From the NCBI GenBank assembly GCA_029891385.1, contig CM057228.1:29454214-29518213 (forward strand): a stretch of 64,000 nucleotides of DNA. Reading direction: 5' to 3'. Origin of the DNA: Erythroxylum novogranatense. Taxonomy: Eukaryota > Streptophyta > Magnoliopsida > Malpighiales > Erythroxylaceae. The notes under the pieces are model-generated. The model ran no database searches, was not told where the DNA came from, and worked only from the letters and a program-made list of their open reading frames with translations. Below are positions 23,760 to 35,849 of the stretch, in pieces. The translations under genes were made by a program, and so were the position numbers. Within the stretch, counting starts at the first letter, position 1. The number at the start of each line of letters is the position of its first letter.

Positions 23760-25191
23760 TAGGCCCCCTACTCCTCGAATCCGATAAGGGAGAAGGATCG
23801 ATGGAGTACATAGGGTTCGTGCAACTCGCCTGCGTGACAGCTGGTGATAAGCCCGACCGATCGGACCTCAACGACTAGGCAGAACACTGAGTTTAATCAT
23901 TACTCATAACTCGTATCTTTTGACGGATTTTCAAAATTTTGAAAAGGAGTGTCCTTTCATGTCACTTTTATGGTTATGCGCGTCTTTTCAACTATTGCGC
24001 CGCTCCGTGTGTCTGACAACCCTAATTTGCACGGCTCGAATTTTGCCACGCGTCCAACTTCAATTGGTGCGTTCATCCAGTTGATTTTGTGATAACCACC
24101 TAGAATCGACAGATTTCCTTCACTACCATTTCCGCGCATTTGATTCTCCAACTTCTGCTCTCTCTGCTCTTCATCTTTTTGCTTGCAGTCATCGGAACTT
24201 CCTTTTCACCGCTATCCAAACACTCATTCTCAATCACCGAACTAAGTACGTCCTCTCTCCTTTCCTTATCCTATACATTTCCTTTTTAGTAGCCATGTCA
24301 TCGACTAGCCCTAGGAGTGATTCTAGACTTAGGGATGAAACCACCTCCTCCTCCTCTTTCGACCGGGAACTGCCTGCCGAAAGTGCTTTACAGATTGTTG
24401 GGCCGCTTGAGATAGCGGCGGAAGCGATGGAGGCGTCGGAGGCAGGGAAAGATGAAGAAATTGCGGCGACTGACCGGATAAACGGGCGAATCGTCGAAAA
24501 GCCACCAAGCGACGAATCGACGATGACCGAAAGGGAACTAAACCGATCGGTCATCAAAAATAATATCCCTTCATCCTGGGGACCCGGTTGGCACCAATTC
24601 GGCGAATTCTGTGATATGGGAGGCTATTTTGTTTGTTTGAGCGACTTTGTCTCAATCGGCGGTATGAGGCTTCCATATGCCCCAATCATCGACGAGGTAT
24701 GTCGCGCCTATAAGCTAATGCCGAGTCAAATCTCCCTGAATGGTTGGAGGTTCATGAACGGTCTCGCCCTGCTGTGTCATCATTTCGGGTGTTCCCCATT
24801 GATTGGCATTCTGTGGCACTTCTTGAGAATGTATCAGAGTTCAATCACTGCGGTCGGGATCCCTCATTTTTAGTATAGAGATGCATGGTATCGTCCTGTT
24901 GGAGCAGCTTCGTCAATCAAGGCTTGGAGGACGAAGTACTTTTTGTGAGGCCCCCAGGATTTACCTTTGAGTCTAGGCCATGGAGGTATCCCCTGGCCGA
25001 GCGATGGAACGACACTTCTAGTATGTCCTTTACTAAAAAGGAATCTAAAGTGATCGACCAAATTAAGGCGCTTGATCGGTATGCTTTCGATCATCTTATT
25101 CTGGGGTATCGTAGAGGGGTATCGACCAATACTTTTTTGATTAATCCCCCACCTCGGATTAACGGGCTAGAAGGAGAGATTGCCCCTTCTG

Positions 25192-25272
25192 GTTGATTCT
25201 TCGTAGTTTAACCGCCTTGTTTTTTTTATGAATATTAGTTTCGATTTCTAACATGCTTCTATAATTGTGCAG
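25192..25272 (+). other. Likely intron in the Tat antisense ORF
   Basis: The frame ends with GGT TGA at 25191-25196, but a GT at 25192-25193 and an AG after a T-rich stretch (ttgtgcag, AG at 25271-25272) bound an 81-bp segment. Joining 25191 to 25273 restores the same frame into the downstream stretch starting ATGGTGAAGCTCAAG. Length, T-rich content and phase fit a plant intron. The donor (GTTGAT) is not a strong consensus. Confidence 0.55.
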
Positions 25273-25499
25273 CCATGGTGAAGCTCAAGAATCTCACTTC
25301 ATCCTCCGATGCTCCCAAGTCCAAAGGCAAGCGCAAAGTTGCTAGACCTTTCTTGAAAAAGAAGGGGCGAAGCGAGGAGGTGGAGGTCACCGAAGATATC
25401 GCTCAGCCGACTGCCCCTGTCGAGTCCACGACGCTATTGATGTTGGATCCCGTTTCCGGAACCCAATATCAGACACGGAAGCATGAGACTTGGGCTTAG

Positions 25500-27890
25500 A
25501 GGGAAGACTTAGAAGTTGAAAATTTAGAAGAAAGATTCCTCGGAAGCAAAGGCGGGCGTCGCCGCAGCGTGTGTTGTTTCGCCACGGCGAGCGAATGAAC
25601 CTTCATCGCGGCGAGCGAAAGAACTCTTGCCGCGGTGAACCCGCGAATTTAACTTTACCGCGGCGAGCAGATGGTCTCGTCGCGGCTAAAGCCTTTTTTC
25701 CACAGAAACCCAAACTTAAAATGTTCATCCATTTTCATCAAAACAACCCAACACAAAAATAAACTTGAACATAAACACAATCTTCCAACAGCTTATCCTC
25801 ATGATAAAACGATTTAATGTGAAAGGTTTGAAGCTAAAAACAATATCAACCATATCTCATTGATAACCAAAAGAAGAGTTTTATAAAGCTTTAATGGCAT
25901 TTCAAGCCACAATACATCAGTTGAGTTCAAGAACAAAAATAAAAAAATACACTTGAACAAATAAAACTTGAAATGTGACTAAAGCCTTGAATTCCAAAAA
26001 TATAATTTGAAAATACAAAAATATGACAATTCGTAGTGATGTCGTAACTCTTGACTTACTCGATCTCTTGCTCATTACCTGAATAGGGAGAGGAGAATGG
26101 GGGGTGAGCTATAAAGCTCGTGGGTAACAAATTTATAATAAAGAAAACATGCAAAACTATTTCAAAACTCATTGCCATTGTACATTGTCGAAACCATAGT
26201 AATTTCACATGTAGATAGTAGATATCATCATCTCAAAATTCTCGATTTTCAAACAATTCATGAGCAATTTTAAATCATGTATGCATCAAACGTGTTAACA
26301 GATCATAAACACATAAGCACAGCATAATGGTTTGGGTAAGTCCAAATTCATGACGCATCACACATTCCCATATAATGGTCCTGTGTAGTCGTAAAATTCT
26401 TAAGGGAGTCCTTGAGGGAGCTCCATGCCACTAGCGGGCAGACGGGAGAAGCCTATACATGAGTCAACGTGCACGTGAAAATTCTTGAGGGACTACGAGA
26501 AACCCACATAGTTCAAAATCTTGTAAACTTGTTGCCAAAATGGCACTTTCTTGTAAACTTGCTTTTTATAAACTTGATATTCTTGTAAAAATCATTTCCA
26601 CAAACATAATTTCATGAACACGTATTCTTCTAAAGAGAAACTCTTTTCAAAGTCTTTTCATCAATCATCAATACAAATCACGTAGCAAACATATAACAAT
26701 TTCACAATTCGCTCAAAAAGCAAATAAGGCAATATTGATGATGCAATTTAAATCATTAAATCTTTCTTGATTTGAAGAAAACAATGAGTGGCTTATTTAC
26801 TCTATTATAAACGTGTACCTACCTTGAGTTCCTTGCTTATAAACTTGCTTAGGAATGTCTTTCCTCTTGTTCCTCTTGCTCCTCTTGCCTCACTTGATTT
26901 CCTTAAATAACAACCAAAATTCCATTCAATTTGGTGTAGAAATTGGAAAGTCATACTTTAACAATTCGAACTATAACTTATGCTGAAACAAAAATTATAT
27001 GCTCAACTTCCACACAAAATTTTAGATTCTTAGAGACTGAATTTCAATTTCATTTCTTCACAAATATTTCAGCCCTATGTCTCTAGTTTACAACGAATCA
27101 AAAATCACCTCATTTGGACATCTACATCAAAAGTTATACCCAAAATATCAAAACATATCGGTGTAGGAAAATGGCCTCTCGCCGCAGCGAGGGCATAAGC
27201 GCGCCGGGACGTGCAAGTCCAAAATCCTCCCGAAAACCTGTTTTTCCACATTCTTCAACCATATTCCTCCCATATTTCAAATATAACACATCTAAACCCT
27301 AAACCATCTCTTATACTTCATTCCAACCCAATATTATTAACTAAACATCAAAATCTATCTTTGATCACTAACCCTAAAAGAGAACACTTGCATAAAGCAT
27401 TCACTAACACTTTCCATACAAGTTAAGCTATATTTGGGGTTTTATTTAAACAAAACAAGATGGAATAAACTCATACTTACTTGTTGATGCTTCAAATTCT
27501 TCAAAATCTTCAAGAATCTCAAAACCCTAGCTTTTCTCTCTTTTCTTCCTCTCTTCCACGACACTCTCTTCTTTCCCTCTTCTTTTTATTTTTCTTCTTC
27601 TAATTTCCACTCCTAATAACCATCAAATGTCCATTATGCCCCTCCATGTAAGCCTTATTCCTTTTAACCTTAAGTGATCTTCTAATTTTGCCCTTATAAA
27701 TTTTTACTTCTTCTTTTTCACTTACACCATACTATACCCTAACTTAATCTTAATTTCTTCATTTAATACTTCCAATTCCACCAATATAAGCAATAAATCC
27801 TCCAATCATTGACATGATAATTAAACGTTAAACAAAATAATTTATCTAGAAAAACCACATATTCAAATCAGTTCATACTTAATAAAATCA
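25500..27890 (-). mobile_element. Tekay/Del-like LTR remnant inserted in the Tat element
   Basis: The antisense-ORF sequence is interrupted between about 25498 and 27905. Read on the minus strand the insert resembles chromovirus LTRs: a ctcacccccc..cctattcaggtaatgag block (about 26080-26115) like the gagttc..actcaccc..tttttcagg block in the element at 38453-44894, and AT-rich text typical of that family. No coding domain is seen. Clear TG..CA ends and a target duplication were not found, so it may be truncated or a decayed solo LTR. Confidence 0.5.
25580..25695. repeat. Degenerate GC-rich repeats, spacing about 24 bp
   Basis: Variants of CGGCGAGCG occur at 25585, 25609, 25633, 25661 and 25683, each next to a (T)CGC-type lead and spaced 22-28 bp. 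A related ctcgccgcagcgag occurs at 27179. They stand out in AT-rich surroundings and probably belong to the LTR remnant. Confidence 0.55.
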
Positions 27891-28387
27891 ATAAAAAGTT
27901 GAGGTCCAATAGCTGATCCAATCGGCTGATGAGGACCAAGCAGTTATGGGAGAAGAGGTGGAGCGGCCACTCAAGAGAAAAAAGACCGCTCGAAATGTTG
28001 AACGATCGCCCCGCTCTTTGGACAAAGGTAATGGGAAGGAGCCAATGCCCAGCTCCGAAAAGTGGGTGCCCGCGATCAGTCTAGATAAGACTGTATCGCT
28101 TAGGGACACCAATGTGGCTCTTCACATTGCCTAGAGGGTTGTCCATCCCGTGGATGAAGACTTTTTGGATTCATTGGGCGACGAGGAGATGACGGCTAGT
28201 CTTGTGCGCAGCTTAGCAGAGAATTTGGCGTTCGCCTCTGGAGTGTATCATCGTTTTGATCGGTTGGCTAAAGTCGCCCGATCGATGGACCAGGAGATTA
28301 AAGATCTCCTTAGCCAGGTTACCATTTTGACGATTCAACTTTTTGAGATGAGGAGGAGAAGAACAGAACGGTTGCGTCAAGGGATGA

Positions 28388-30072
28388 TGACCGCGCGTCG
28401 TAACGCTAATCAAAATTAAATAACTAGACTACTACTGTAGCAGTAGCAAGTCTAGGTCGATCCCACAGAGAGTGTGTGTAAAGTTTAAGAAATGAAATTA
28501 ATCGGTGTTTAGAAAAAAAAAGGGTTTTGGATTTTTCAAAGAAGAAAATAAAATAAAACTAAGTGATAAAAACAAATTAAAGAAAACATGCAATAAAATG
28601 ATAAATGTGGGGAATTCGGTAGGGACCCGGTTCTTCGGTTCAATCTCAGCCTACACCCTGACTAAGCATATTTTATTAATTTGTTGTTCTTTAACCTCTC
28701 CTAGAAATTATTAATCGTGGATTAAAAATTAATCCGAGTTTTCTCTTAGGTTTTGTTTAATCAAGATACGATCGTTGATTAAACCTAACCACCTAACAAC
28801 CTAGGATATGATCTCTAGATTTAATTAGGCAGTAGCATTACGAATTAGGAAAACCAATTAATCAAGGCAACAACCACATAAGCTCGGGTCATTTAACCTA
28901 GGTCATGTTATCCCTAATGATTATGAATCATTAGTCGCTACAAATGAATTTCAACATAACAATTACGGATTAAATCAAAATTCTAGCAATGGGTTTTGCA
29001 ATCAGCAATCCAATGAACGCATTAAAATCATCACTCATAATACCCAATAGGTTCATACACAAATAACCGAATAATAACGAAAATCCTTTTATCCATATAC
29101 GAAACCCAAATCAGTTAAAATCGAACAACACAATCAATTTCTAATGAGAGAAAGAAATAACAAAATGATAATAAAATTACTTAACCTGGGTCATCGGCGT
29201 CGATATTACCTCCGAACCGATATCAGGATATCTAACTCTTCATAAGTCTTACCCAAAAATTTACTTCGATCCTCATTTTATATCCTAACAAAAATCCTCA
29301 ATCGGCTTATCCTTCACGACCCTCCTTTATTTTCAACGTGGCTTCACGCCTTGTTTATCGATGTGACAATTTAAGTTTCTTTGCTTTAAAACCTTCCGCG
29401 CCTTCGTTTAGCCCTGCGTCGCTTTACGTTCTGCGTGCCCGATAAGCAGAGACGACCACTAGCTCACGCTGCGCCGGTATCTACGCTATTCTTGCCGCCG
29501 ACTCTGGGTCACTCCAACGCCGCTACTCTCCTTCCCTGTGCTGTGTCTTTTATTGCTTTTGCTTTCAAAACGACGCCTCCTCTATTCTGCTTCACATGTT
29601 TGCCACACGCTGCGTTTTTTTCCCTTTGCTTATTGATTTGACAATTTAATTTGCAACCGTCTAAAACCTTATGCTCCAGCCAGCGTGTTGCCTCCATGCG
29701 TCGTCGTCTGCTCATGTCTCCTTGTGTAGCGTCCTTGTCTTGTGCGTTTTGAGTAAGACGCAGACGTTGTCTGCGTTTTACTCAAAACATTGTACTCAAC
29801 TCAAGCGTGAAACGCCTCCGTTTCTGCATGCCCTTAATTTTCCATTTTCCTTGCCTTTTGTTATTATTTTTTTTCTTCTTCCTTCATAAAAACAAGTAAA
29901 TATTAATCTTCAGAAAATGATCCATATGTCGTACTTTCAACTCACTTTAATTTCTTTACTCCCGAATTGTACCTAAAAACAAATATGAATTAAAGTGAGT
30001 ATTTTAATCATTTCTGTATCGATAATCACTAAGTGAAAATAATTAAAAATATTAACAATTAAACACATATCA
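28388..30072 (-). repeat. 3' LTR of the Athila-type element
   Basis: Nearly identical to 32782-34478 except for a cluster of substitutions and small indels around 29320-29520 (GC-rich part). Confidence 0.93.
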
Positions 30073-31700
30073 AATACCCCCACACTTAGCTTTTGACCGT
30101 CCTCGGGCTAAACATCCAAAATTAAGCTCATGACCCAAAACATTCACTCAATTCCCACATTTTTCCAAGACAATATAATCATAACCAAAGATGAATAACT
30201 TTCAAAAATCATAGCAAGAAATCAACATTCTAAGCTTTTACTCATTATCAATCAAAATTCATCATCTTCAAAAACTGAGCAATCTAATGGTAGACTCGGA
30301 AAATGTGTTTAACAAAAATATATCAAAGGGTACTCTCAACACCATTCATGAACATGACAATCCATAACTTTGCATATCATTTCATTTCTCCACCACTAAT
30401 GTTCACATGCAAAATCATGAATCAAAGGACTTTTCAAGGTTGTAATGTGGACAAGGGTAAGGTGAGGTAAATTTAGGTTAACTAGTATGAAAGCCATCAA
30501 AGCTAGTGAAATAAAGTAACACTCAATCAAAAACTGGGTACCGTCAGCTATGACAAATGCAACAATTATGTTTCACAACCCTATTCAGCTCTCACACACA
30601 ATCCACATGAAGCATATCCAATCCAAAGGAATCACTCATATAACTTATGCTAATGAAATTACAAGAGTGAAACTTTCAAGCATACCTCTATCTCATATTA
30701 AACATACTCAAATAACTCAACCATTACAACTCTAGGAAGATGCATGAATCATAAACAATGTTTCAACACATATGCAATTCTTCCTTGATAAATTTATTGT
30801 AAACATTTTTTTTTCTTTTTTTCTCTCTTTTTTTTCTTTTTCATTTTTTTCATTTTTTTTCATTTTTTTCATTTTTTTTCATTTTTTTCCTTGTAAAAAT
30901 TAAAATAAACTACATCAACATGGGAATCTCAATGATAAGACATAAAATAACATCCCAAGATTATAACCAAACCTCACATATATACACCCCCACACTTAGA
31001 ATTTTGTATATCCACAAACTCAACAATCACAAATGTTCTACTAGCTTTATGACTTGGGTAGGACATTTGGTTAAGTTAAAAGCATAAAATGTGGTTTATA
31101 CAAAAAGAAAGGTATAAAGCTCAAAGGAGTTTATCAAGGGAAAAATCATGTAAATAGGGTAGGTCATTTGGCCAATGTAGCTTATGAAAAACAAAAAAAA
31201 TGCCTAATCATATCCATGTTAATGCATGTGATAAAAATGTGGTCTCGAATAGAAACTCAACGCAAAATCAAGATGTACATGTCATAAAGGTCACACATTA
31301 TCAAAGAACAATGAGACTGATATAGATGTGTCAGTTAAATAAGGCTCAAATTCTCACTGGCTTTGTCTACCACTAGCCACAACTCTTCTAAAGATAATGC
31401 ATATCGACCAATCACAAGAGCAAAAGTACATGCTAAAGTTGCTATGAAATTATCCAGTCAATCCGCGCTCCAATCATGATTATATAATCCTAGAAGCAAT
31501 AGAAAATGAGAAAATGTTTGTTTCATTTGTTTTATTCTTTCTCTCATTTTGATTGAAAACTTAAAAACAAGTAAAACAAACAATTCAAAAACACACATGC
31601 ATAAAAAATGAAAATGTAAAGGAAAAGAAATTTACTTCCCTTGGGTTGCCTCCCAAGAAGCGCCTTTGTTTAGGGTCGCTAGCTCGACTCCTTTTTCTCC
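30073..31700 (-). other. Non-coding internal region of the Athila-type element
   Basis: No ORF of note is present. It holds a low-complexity T-rich run at 30807-30890 (cattttttt repeats). A second copy of the purine-tract motif (cccccacacttag on the plus strand) lies at 30986-30998, about 0.9 kb from the one at the LTR. Confidence 0.7.
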
Positions 31701-32432
31701 TCACGTGACAAAATTGTGATCTTCATGTATCACATGTGGCTCTTCCACGTAAGGCAGTGCCGGATAGGGCCTTAGTCGATCATCATCCTCCTTCAGTATC
31801 TTTCCTATCCTCAGCTTCTCAATTTTGACTGTGTCCATACAATTTGAAAATATTTTGAACGTCTCTTCACCTTTTTCTTCATCATTCAATTCCTCCAATC
31901 TGTAATGTAAAGGTAAAGAGTTAGTTTCAAAAATAATTATGGACTCAGTACTTACCTCCGAGCTAAAAGATATGTCCTTTGTGGCTTCGAACTCCTTCTC
32001 CACTTCTTCGACACAAACAATTCGTTGAGGATGGACCTCAAAATTCTCAAGCTCCTCATCACTTTGCAAATTTTCTATAAAGACTTCAATTGGGAACACC
32101 TCGGGTTGATACGACTGCTCCTCTTCTCGTTGCGATTCGAGGTGATCAAGGCTTATTGCCATCTGACCCATTAGGTTTTCCCTCCTCTGTTGGTGTGCTC
32201 TTGTCTCTTGTACGAATTCTTGCATTTCCTGCTGCATCTCCTGTTGACTTGCTATGATTTCCTGAAAATCCTGGTGCAATTGCAAGTTGGAAGTAATAAG
32301 TTTGGTAAGAATTTCTTCTAAAGATGGACCTGAACCAAGTTGGCTCTCCGATTTTTGAGACCAAGTACTTTCTGGAAATTGTCTTCCATCATTCTGGAAT
32401 TGTAAAGTATTCTCCTGTAATTGCAACATCAA
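31701..32432 (-). CDS. Gag-like protein of the Athila-type element (243 aa)
   Basis: The frame opens at 32432 and stops at 31701. The N-terminal third is Gln-rich and predicted coiled coil (EEILTKLITSNLQLHQDF, QEMQQEMQEFVQETRAHQQ, MGQMAISLDHLE). This resembles the C-terminal part of Athila gag, where a Q-rich 'N.QF...IQNL..QMGQ' segment is common. The rest is acidic and of unknown function, ending HVIHEDHNFVT. No zinc knuckle, protease or RT follows. The intact frame in an otherwise pol-less element suggests recent activity, or only recent insertion. Reading it as a truncated gag is inference; the start codon could lie further upstream in another frame. Confidence 0.55.
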   Translation of the reverse strand: MMLQLQENTLQFQNDGRQFPESTWSQKSESQLGSGPSLEEILTKLITSNLQLHQDFQEIIASQQEMQQEMQEFVQETRAHQQRRENLMGQMAISLDHLESQREEEQSYQPEVFPIEVFIENLQSDEELENFEVHPQRIVCVEEVEKEFEATKDISFSSEVSTESIIIFETNSLPLHYRLEELNDEEKGEETFKIFSNCMDTVKIEKLRIGKILKEDDDRLRPYPALPYVEEPHVIHEDHNFVT

Positions 32433-32781
32433 CTCTTCCAGAGATGGACCAGAGTTGTGATAGGAAGCTTCTGGTCTGTACGAGAATTGCTGTGTGTCCT
32501 ACAAACTATCATGGAAGTAATTCTGTTGATTATCCCATCCATAACAAAAATTAGGTTGATCAGTCCAAACATTATTATAGGATTGAGAATATGAATTATA
32601 AAAGAAATTACTTCTGTCCATATCAATTTTTTTTTGTTTTTTTTTCAAACACAAAATAAGGAAATGAAAAGATCAACAAATAACAAAAAAGAAATTAATC
32701 ACGAACAAATATATACAAAATACCAATTAAATCACAAACAAAAACTAAAACACCACACTCCCCGGCAACGGCGCCAAAATT

Positions 32782-34478
32782 TGATCGCACGTCGTAACGC
32801 TAATCAAAATTAAATAACTAGACTACTACTGTAGTAGTGGCAAGTCTAGGTCGATCCCACAGAGAGTGTGTGTAAAGTTTAAGAAATGAAATTAATCGGT
32901 GTTTAGAAAAAAAATGGGGGTTTTGGATTTTTCAAAGAAGAAAATAAAATAAAACTAAATGATAAAAACAAATTAAAGAAAACATGCAATAAAATGATAA
33001 ATGTGGGGAATTCGGTAGGGACCCGGTTCTTCGGTTCAATCTCAGCCTACACCCTGAATAAGCATATTTTATTAATTTGTTGTTCTTTAACCTCTCCTAG
33101 AAATTATTAATCGTGGATTAAAAATTAATCCGAGTTTTCCCTTAAGTTTTGTTTAATCAAGATACGATCGTTGATTAAACCTAACCACCTAACAACCTAG
33201 GATACGATCTCTAGATTTAATTAGGCAGTAGCATTACGAATTAGGAAAACCAATTAATCAAGGCAACAACCACATAAGCTCAGGTCATTTAACCTAGGTC
33301 ATGTTATCTCTAATGATTACGAATCATTAGTCGCTACAAATGAATTTCAACATAACAATTACGGATTAAATCGAAATTCTAGCAATGGATTTTGCAATCA
33401 ACAATCCAATGAACGCATTAAAATCATCACTCACAATACCCAATAGGTTCATACACAAATAACCGAATAATAACGAAAATCCGATTATCCATATACGAAA
33501 CCCAAATCAGTTAAAATCGAACAACACAATCAATTTCTAATGAGAGAAAGAAATAACAAAATGATAATAAAATTACTTAACCCGGGTCATCGGCGTCGAT
33601 ATTACCTCCGAACCGATATCAGGATATCTAACTCTTCATAAGTCTTACCCAAAAATTTACTTCGATCCTCATTTTATATCCTAACAAAAATCCTCAATCG
33701 GCTTATCCTTCACGCAGCCCTCACTGTTTTCAACGTAGCTTCACGCACTGTTTATCGATGTGACAATTTAAGTTTGCTGCTTTAAAACCTTCTAGCGCTC
33801 CTTCGTTTCGCCCCTGCGTGCTGCCTTCTGCGTTCTGCGTGCCCCAACCAAGCGAGCGACCACTAGCTCACGCTGCGCCATTGCGTCTACGCTGAATTCT
33901 TGCCGCCGACTCTGGGTCACTCAGCGCCATTTCTCTCCTTCCTGTCTTGTGTCTTTTATTGCTTCTGCTTTCAAAACGACACCTCCTCTATTCTGCTTCA
34001 CATGTTTGCCACACGCTGCGTTTTTTCCCTTTGTTTATTGATTTGACAATTTAATTTGCAACCGTCTAAAACCTTATGCCTCCAGCCAGCGTGTTGCCTC
34101 CATGCGTCGTCGTCTGCTCATGTCTCCTTATGTAGTGTCCTTTTCTTATGCGTTTTGAGTAAGACGCAGACGTTGTCTGCGTTTTACTCAAAACATTATA
34201 CTCAACTCAAGCGTGTAACGCCTCCGTTTCTGCATGCCCTTAATTTTCCATTTTCCTTGCCTTTTGTTATTATTTTTTTTCTTCTTCCTTCATAAAAGCA
34301 AGTAAATATTAATCTTCAGAAAATGATCCATATGTCGTACTTTCAACTCACTTTAATTTCTTTACTCCCGAATTGTACCTAAAAATAAATATGAATTAAA
34401 GTGAGTATTTTAATCATTTCTGTATCGATAATCGCTAAGTGAAAATAATTAAAAATATTAACAATTAAGCACATATCA
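32782..34478 (-). repeat. 5' LTR of the Athila-type element
   Basis: Pairs with 28388-30072; the primer site lies immediately inside it on the minus strand. Confidence 0.93.
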
Positions 34479-35104
34479 GATGAGCTGGAGGGGGAAAAGA
34501 ACAGAGCGATCGCATCGAGGGACGAGGTGGAGGAGGAAAAGAACGAGCGATGCCGCAAAGGACAATTTGGAAAGAAATGCAAAGCATTACTGACTTCGAT
34601 AATGAGGGCATGAGGGAAGAAGTTCTCAAAGCCAACGTTAGAGCTAATATGGAGAAAGAGCTCCGTTCGAGAGTCCTCCGTGACTACCAAGAAGCGGTGC
34701 TGCATAAAGTAAGGGCCGAGAATGAATTGTTTGAGCTACAATGCTCTGTTAAAGAGCAGAGAGTTGAGGCAATCAAACGGTAGAAGAGGCGATTTTTGAA
34801 TGATGAATGCAAAGAATTTGCTTGCGATTTGGCTCTTTCCATCCTAAGAAATTGCCATGGCGTTCTCTTCCTTGATGGGACAGATTGTCCTTCATTCGAG
34901 GACTTTTTCGAGCCGATGCTTCCCATAGAGCTCGGTCTTTCACTTGAGAAGGTGAAGGAGATAGCTGAGAAGGAGGAAGAGACACTACCGGATGAGCTAC
35001 TGAACCTTAGTTCAGATGAAGAAGAAGAGCGAGCTCACGAGGGTATCTCTCTAGCTGCTCCTTCAGACCCTGATCCTGTCTCGGTTGCTTTGCCGATCAC
35101 TTAA

Positions 35105-35309
35105 ACTACTCCTCCCTCCGATCCAGCTATTGGTACTTATCCCCCTATCGAGGGGCCAAAGTGACGCATATAGTAAGACGTCCATAGCTCATCTGGTCGG
35201 GCTTGTGACCAGAACATATATATGAAGAAATAAAACCTCATATTTTTGTCCTCCTTTGTCTTCTTTATTATTGATCATGGCTGAACGGTGAGAAGGAATT
35301 TTGCCAAAC
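35105..35309. other. Tat element, non-coding between antisense ORF and tandem array
   Basis: No coding signal is visible on either strand. Confidence 0.5.
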
Positions 35310-35637
35310 AAAGGGGAGGTCAAGCGATCTGAGGTTGCTTTCTTAGTATCACCTGGTTCCAAGATCCGGTCTTGGTAACCTGGCCGAGCGATGTTGAGGC
35401 CGATCGATCAAAGATTATTTTCTTGGCATCGCCTGATTCCAAGATTCGGTCTTCGTAACCTGGCAGAGCGATGTTGAGGTCGAGCGATCCAAGATTATTT
35501 TCTTGGCATCGCCTGGTTCCAAGATTCGGTGTTGGTAACCTGACCGAGTGATGTTAAGGCCGAGCGATCCAAGATTGTTTTCTTGGCATCTCCTGGTTCC
35601 AAGATTCGGTCTTGGTAACCTGGCCAAGCGATGTTGA
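35310..35637. repeat. 80-bp tandem repeat, about four copies, in the Tat element
   Basis: The landmark gcgatgttgag recurs at 35389, 35469, 35549 (as gtgatgtta) and 35629, exactly 80 bp apart. Each unit carries ttcttggcatc..ctggttccaagat.cggt.ttggtaacctg. It lies between the antisense ORF and the integrase tail, where Tat-type elements often carry tandem arrays. Confidence 0.9.
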
Positions 35638-35849
35638 TGACAATCAGTCGGTGGAATATTCTTCCTTTAGCCCAACTTAACGAGACTTTTTCTGCTAAGA
35701 AGTTTGGAACTCTTTATTGATGATGATAGGGGCATGAGCCGTTAAAAAACCTAATTGGCAAAGCCAGGAAAAAGGTATCCACTAGTTACATACAAAGAAA
35801 TAAATGAATTGAAGTAAGACTTATCTATTGGTAAAACGTCTTCAAGTTT

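Larger units (their letters stand above)
28388..34478 (-). mobile_element. Non-autonomous Athila-type Ty3/gypsy element nested in the Tat element
   Basis: The LTRs are 28388-30072 (1685 bp) and 32782-34478 (1697 bp), starting tgaycgcrcgtcg and ending catatca. A perfect 5-bp target duplication GATGA flanks them (28383-28387 and 34479-34483). On the minus strand the primer site tggcgccgttgccgggga, complementary to tRNA-Asp and typical of Athila elements, follows the right LTR at about 32763-32780. A gtgtgggggta purine tract (30073-30085) precedes the left LTR. The 2.7-kb internal region has a gag-like frame but no pol, so it must depend on other elements. LTRs are very similar apart from one patch, indicating a recent insertion. 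Confidence 0.93.
24295..35104 (+). pseudogene. Antisense ORF of the Tat element (putative gypsy-type transposon domain), interrupted
   Basis: On the plus strand, opposite to gag-pol, a protein-like frame starts at ATG 24295 (Ser/Glu-rich N-terminus). It continues through a conserved block (SWGPGWHQFGEFCDMGGYFV, then LMPSQISLNGWRFMNGLALL, about 24570-24790) that I recognise as the 'putative gypsy type transposon' family (PF04195-like) found in Tat elements. A stop at 24871-24873 and a frame change near 24943 break it. The frame resumes at 24944-25191 and, after a likely 81-bp intron, at 25273-25497. Later parts (27946-28387 and 34479-35104) are basic and coiled-coil-like, then acidic (EEVLKANVRANMEKELRSR, LSSDEEEERAHE). 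Two insertions split it. The role of this protein is unknown; it may once have been expressed from its own promoter. Confidence 0.7.

Noticed and set aside
24234..24557. Minus-strand ORF of 107 codons over the start of the Tat antisense ORF
   Set aside because: Ser/Ala-rich shadow of the plus-strand frame, which continues into a conserved block.
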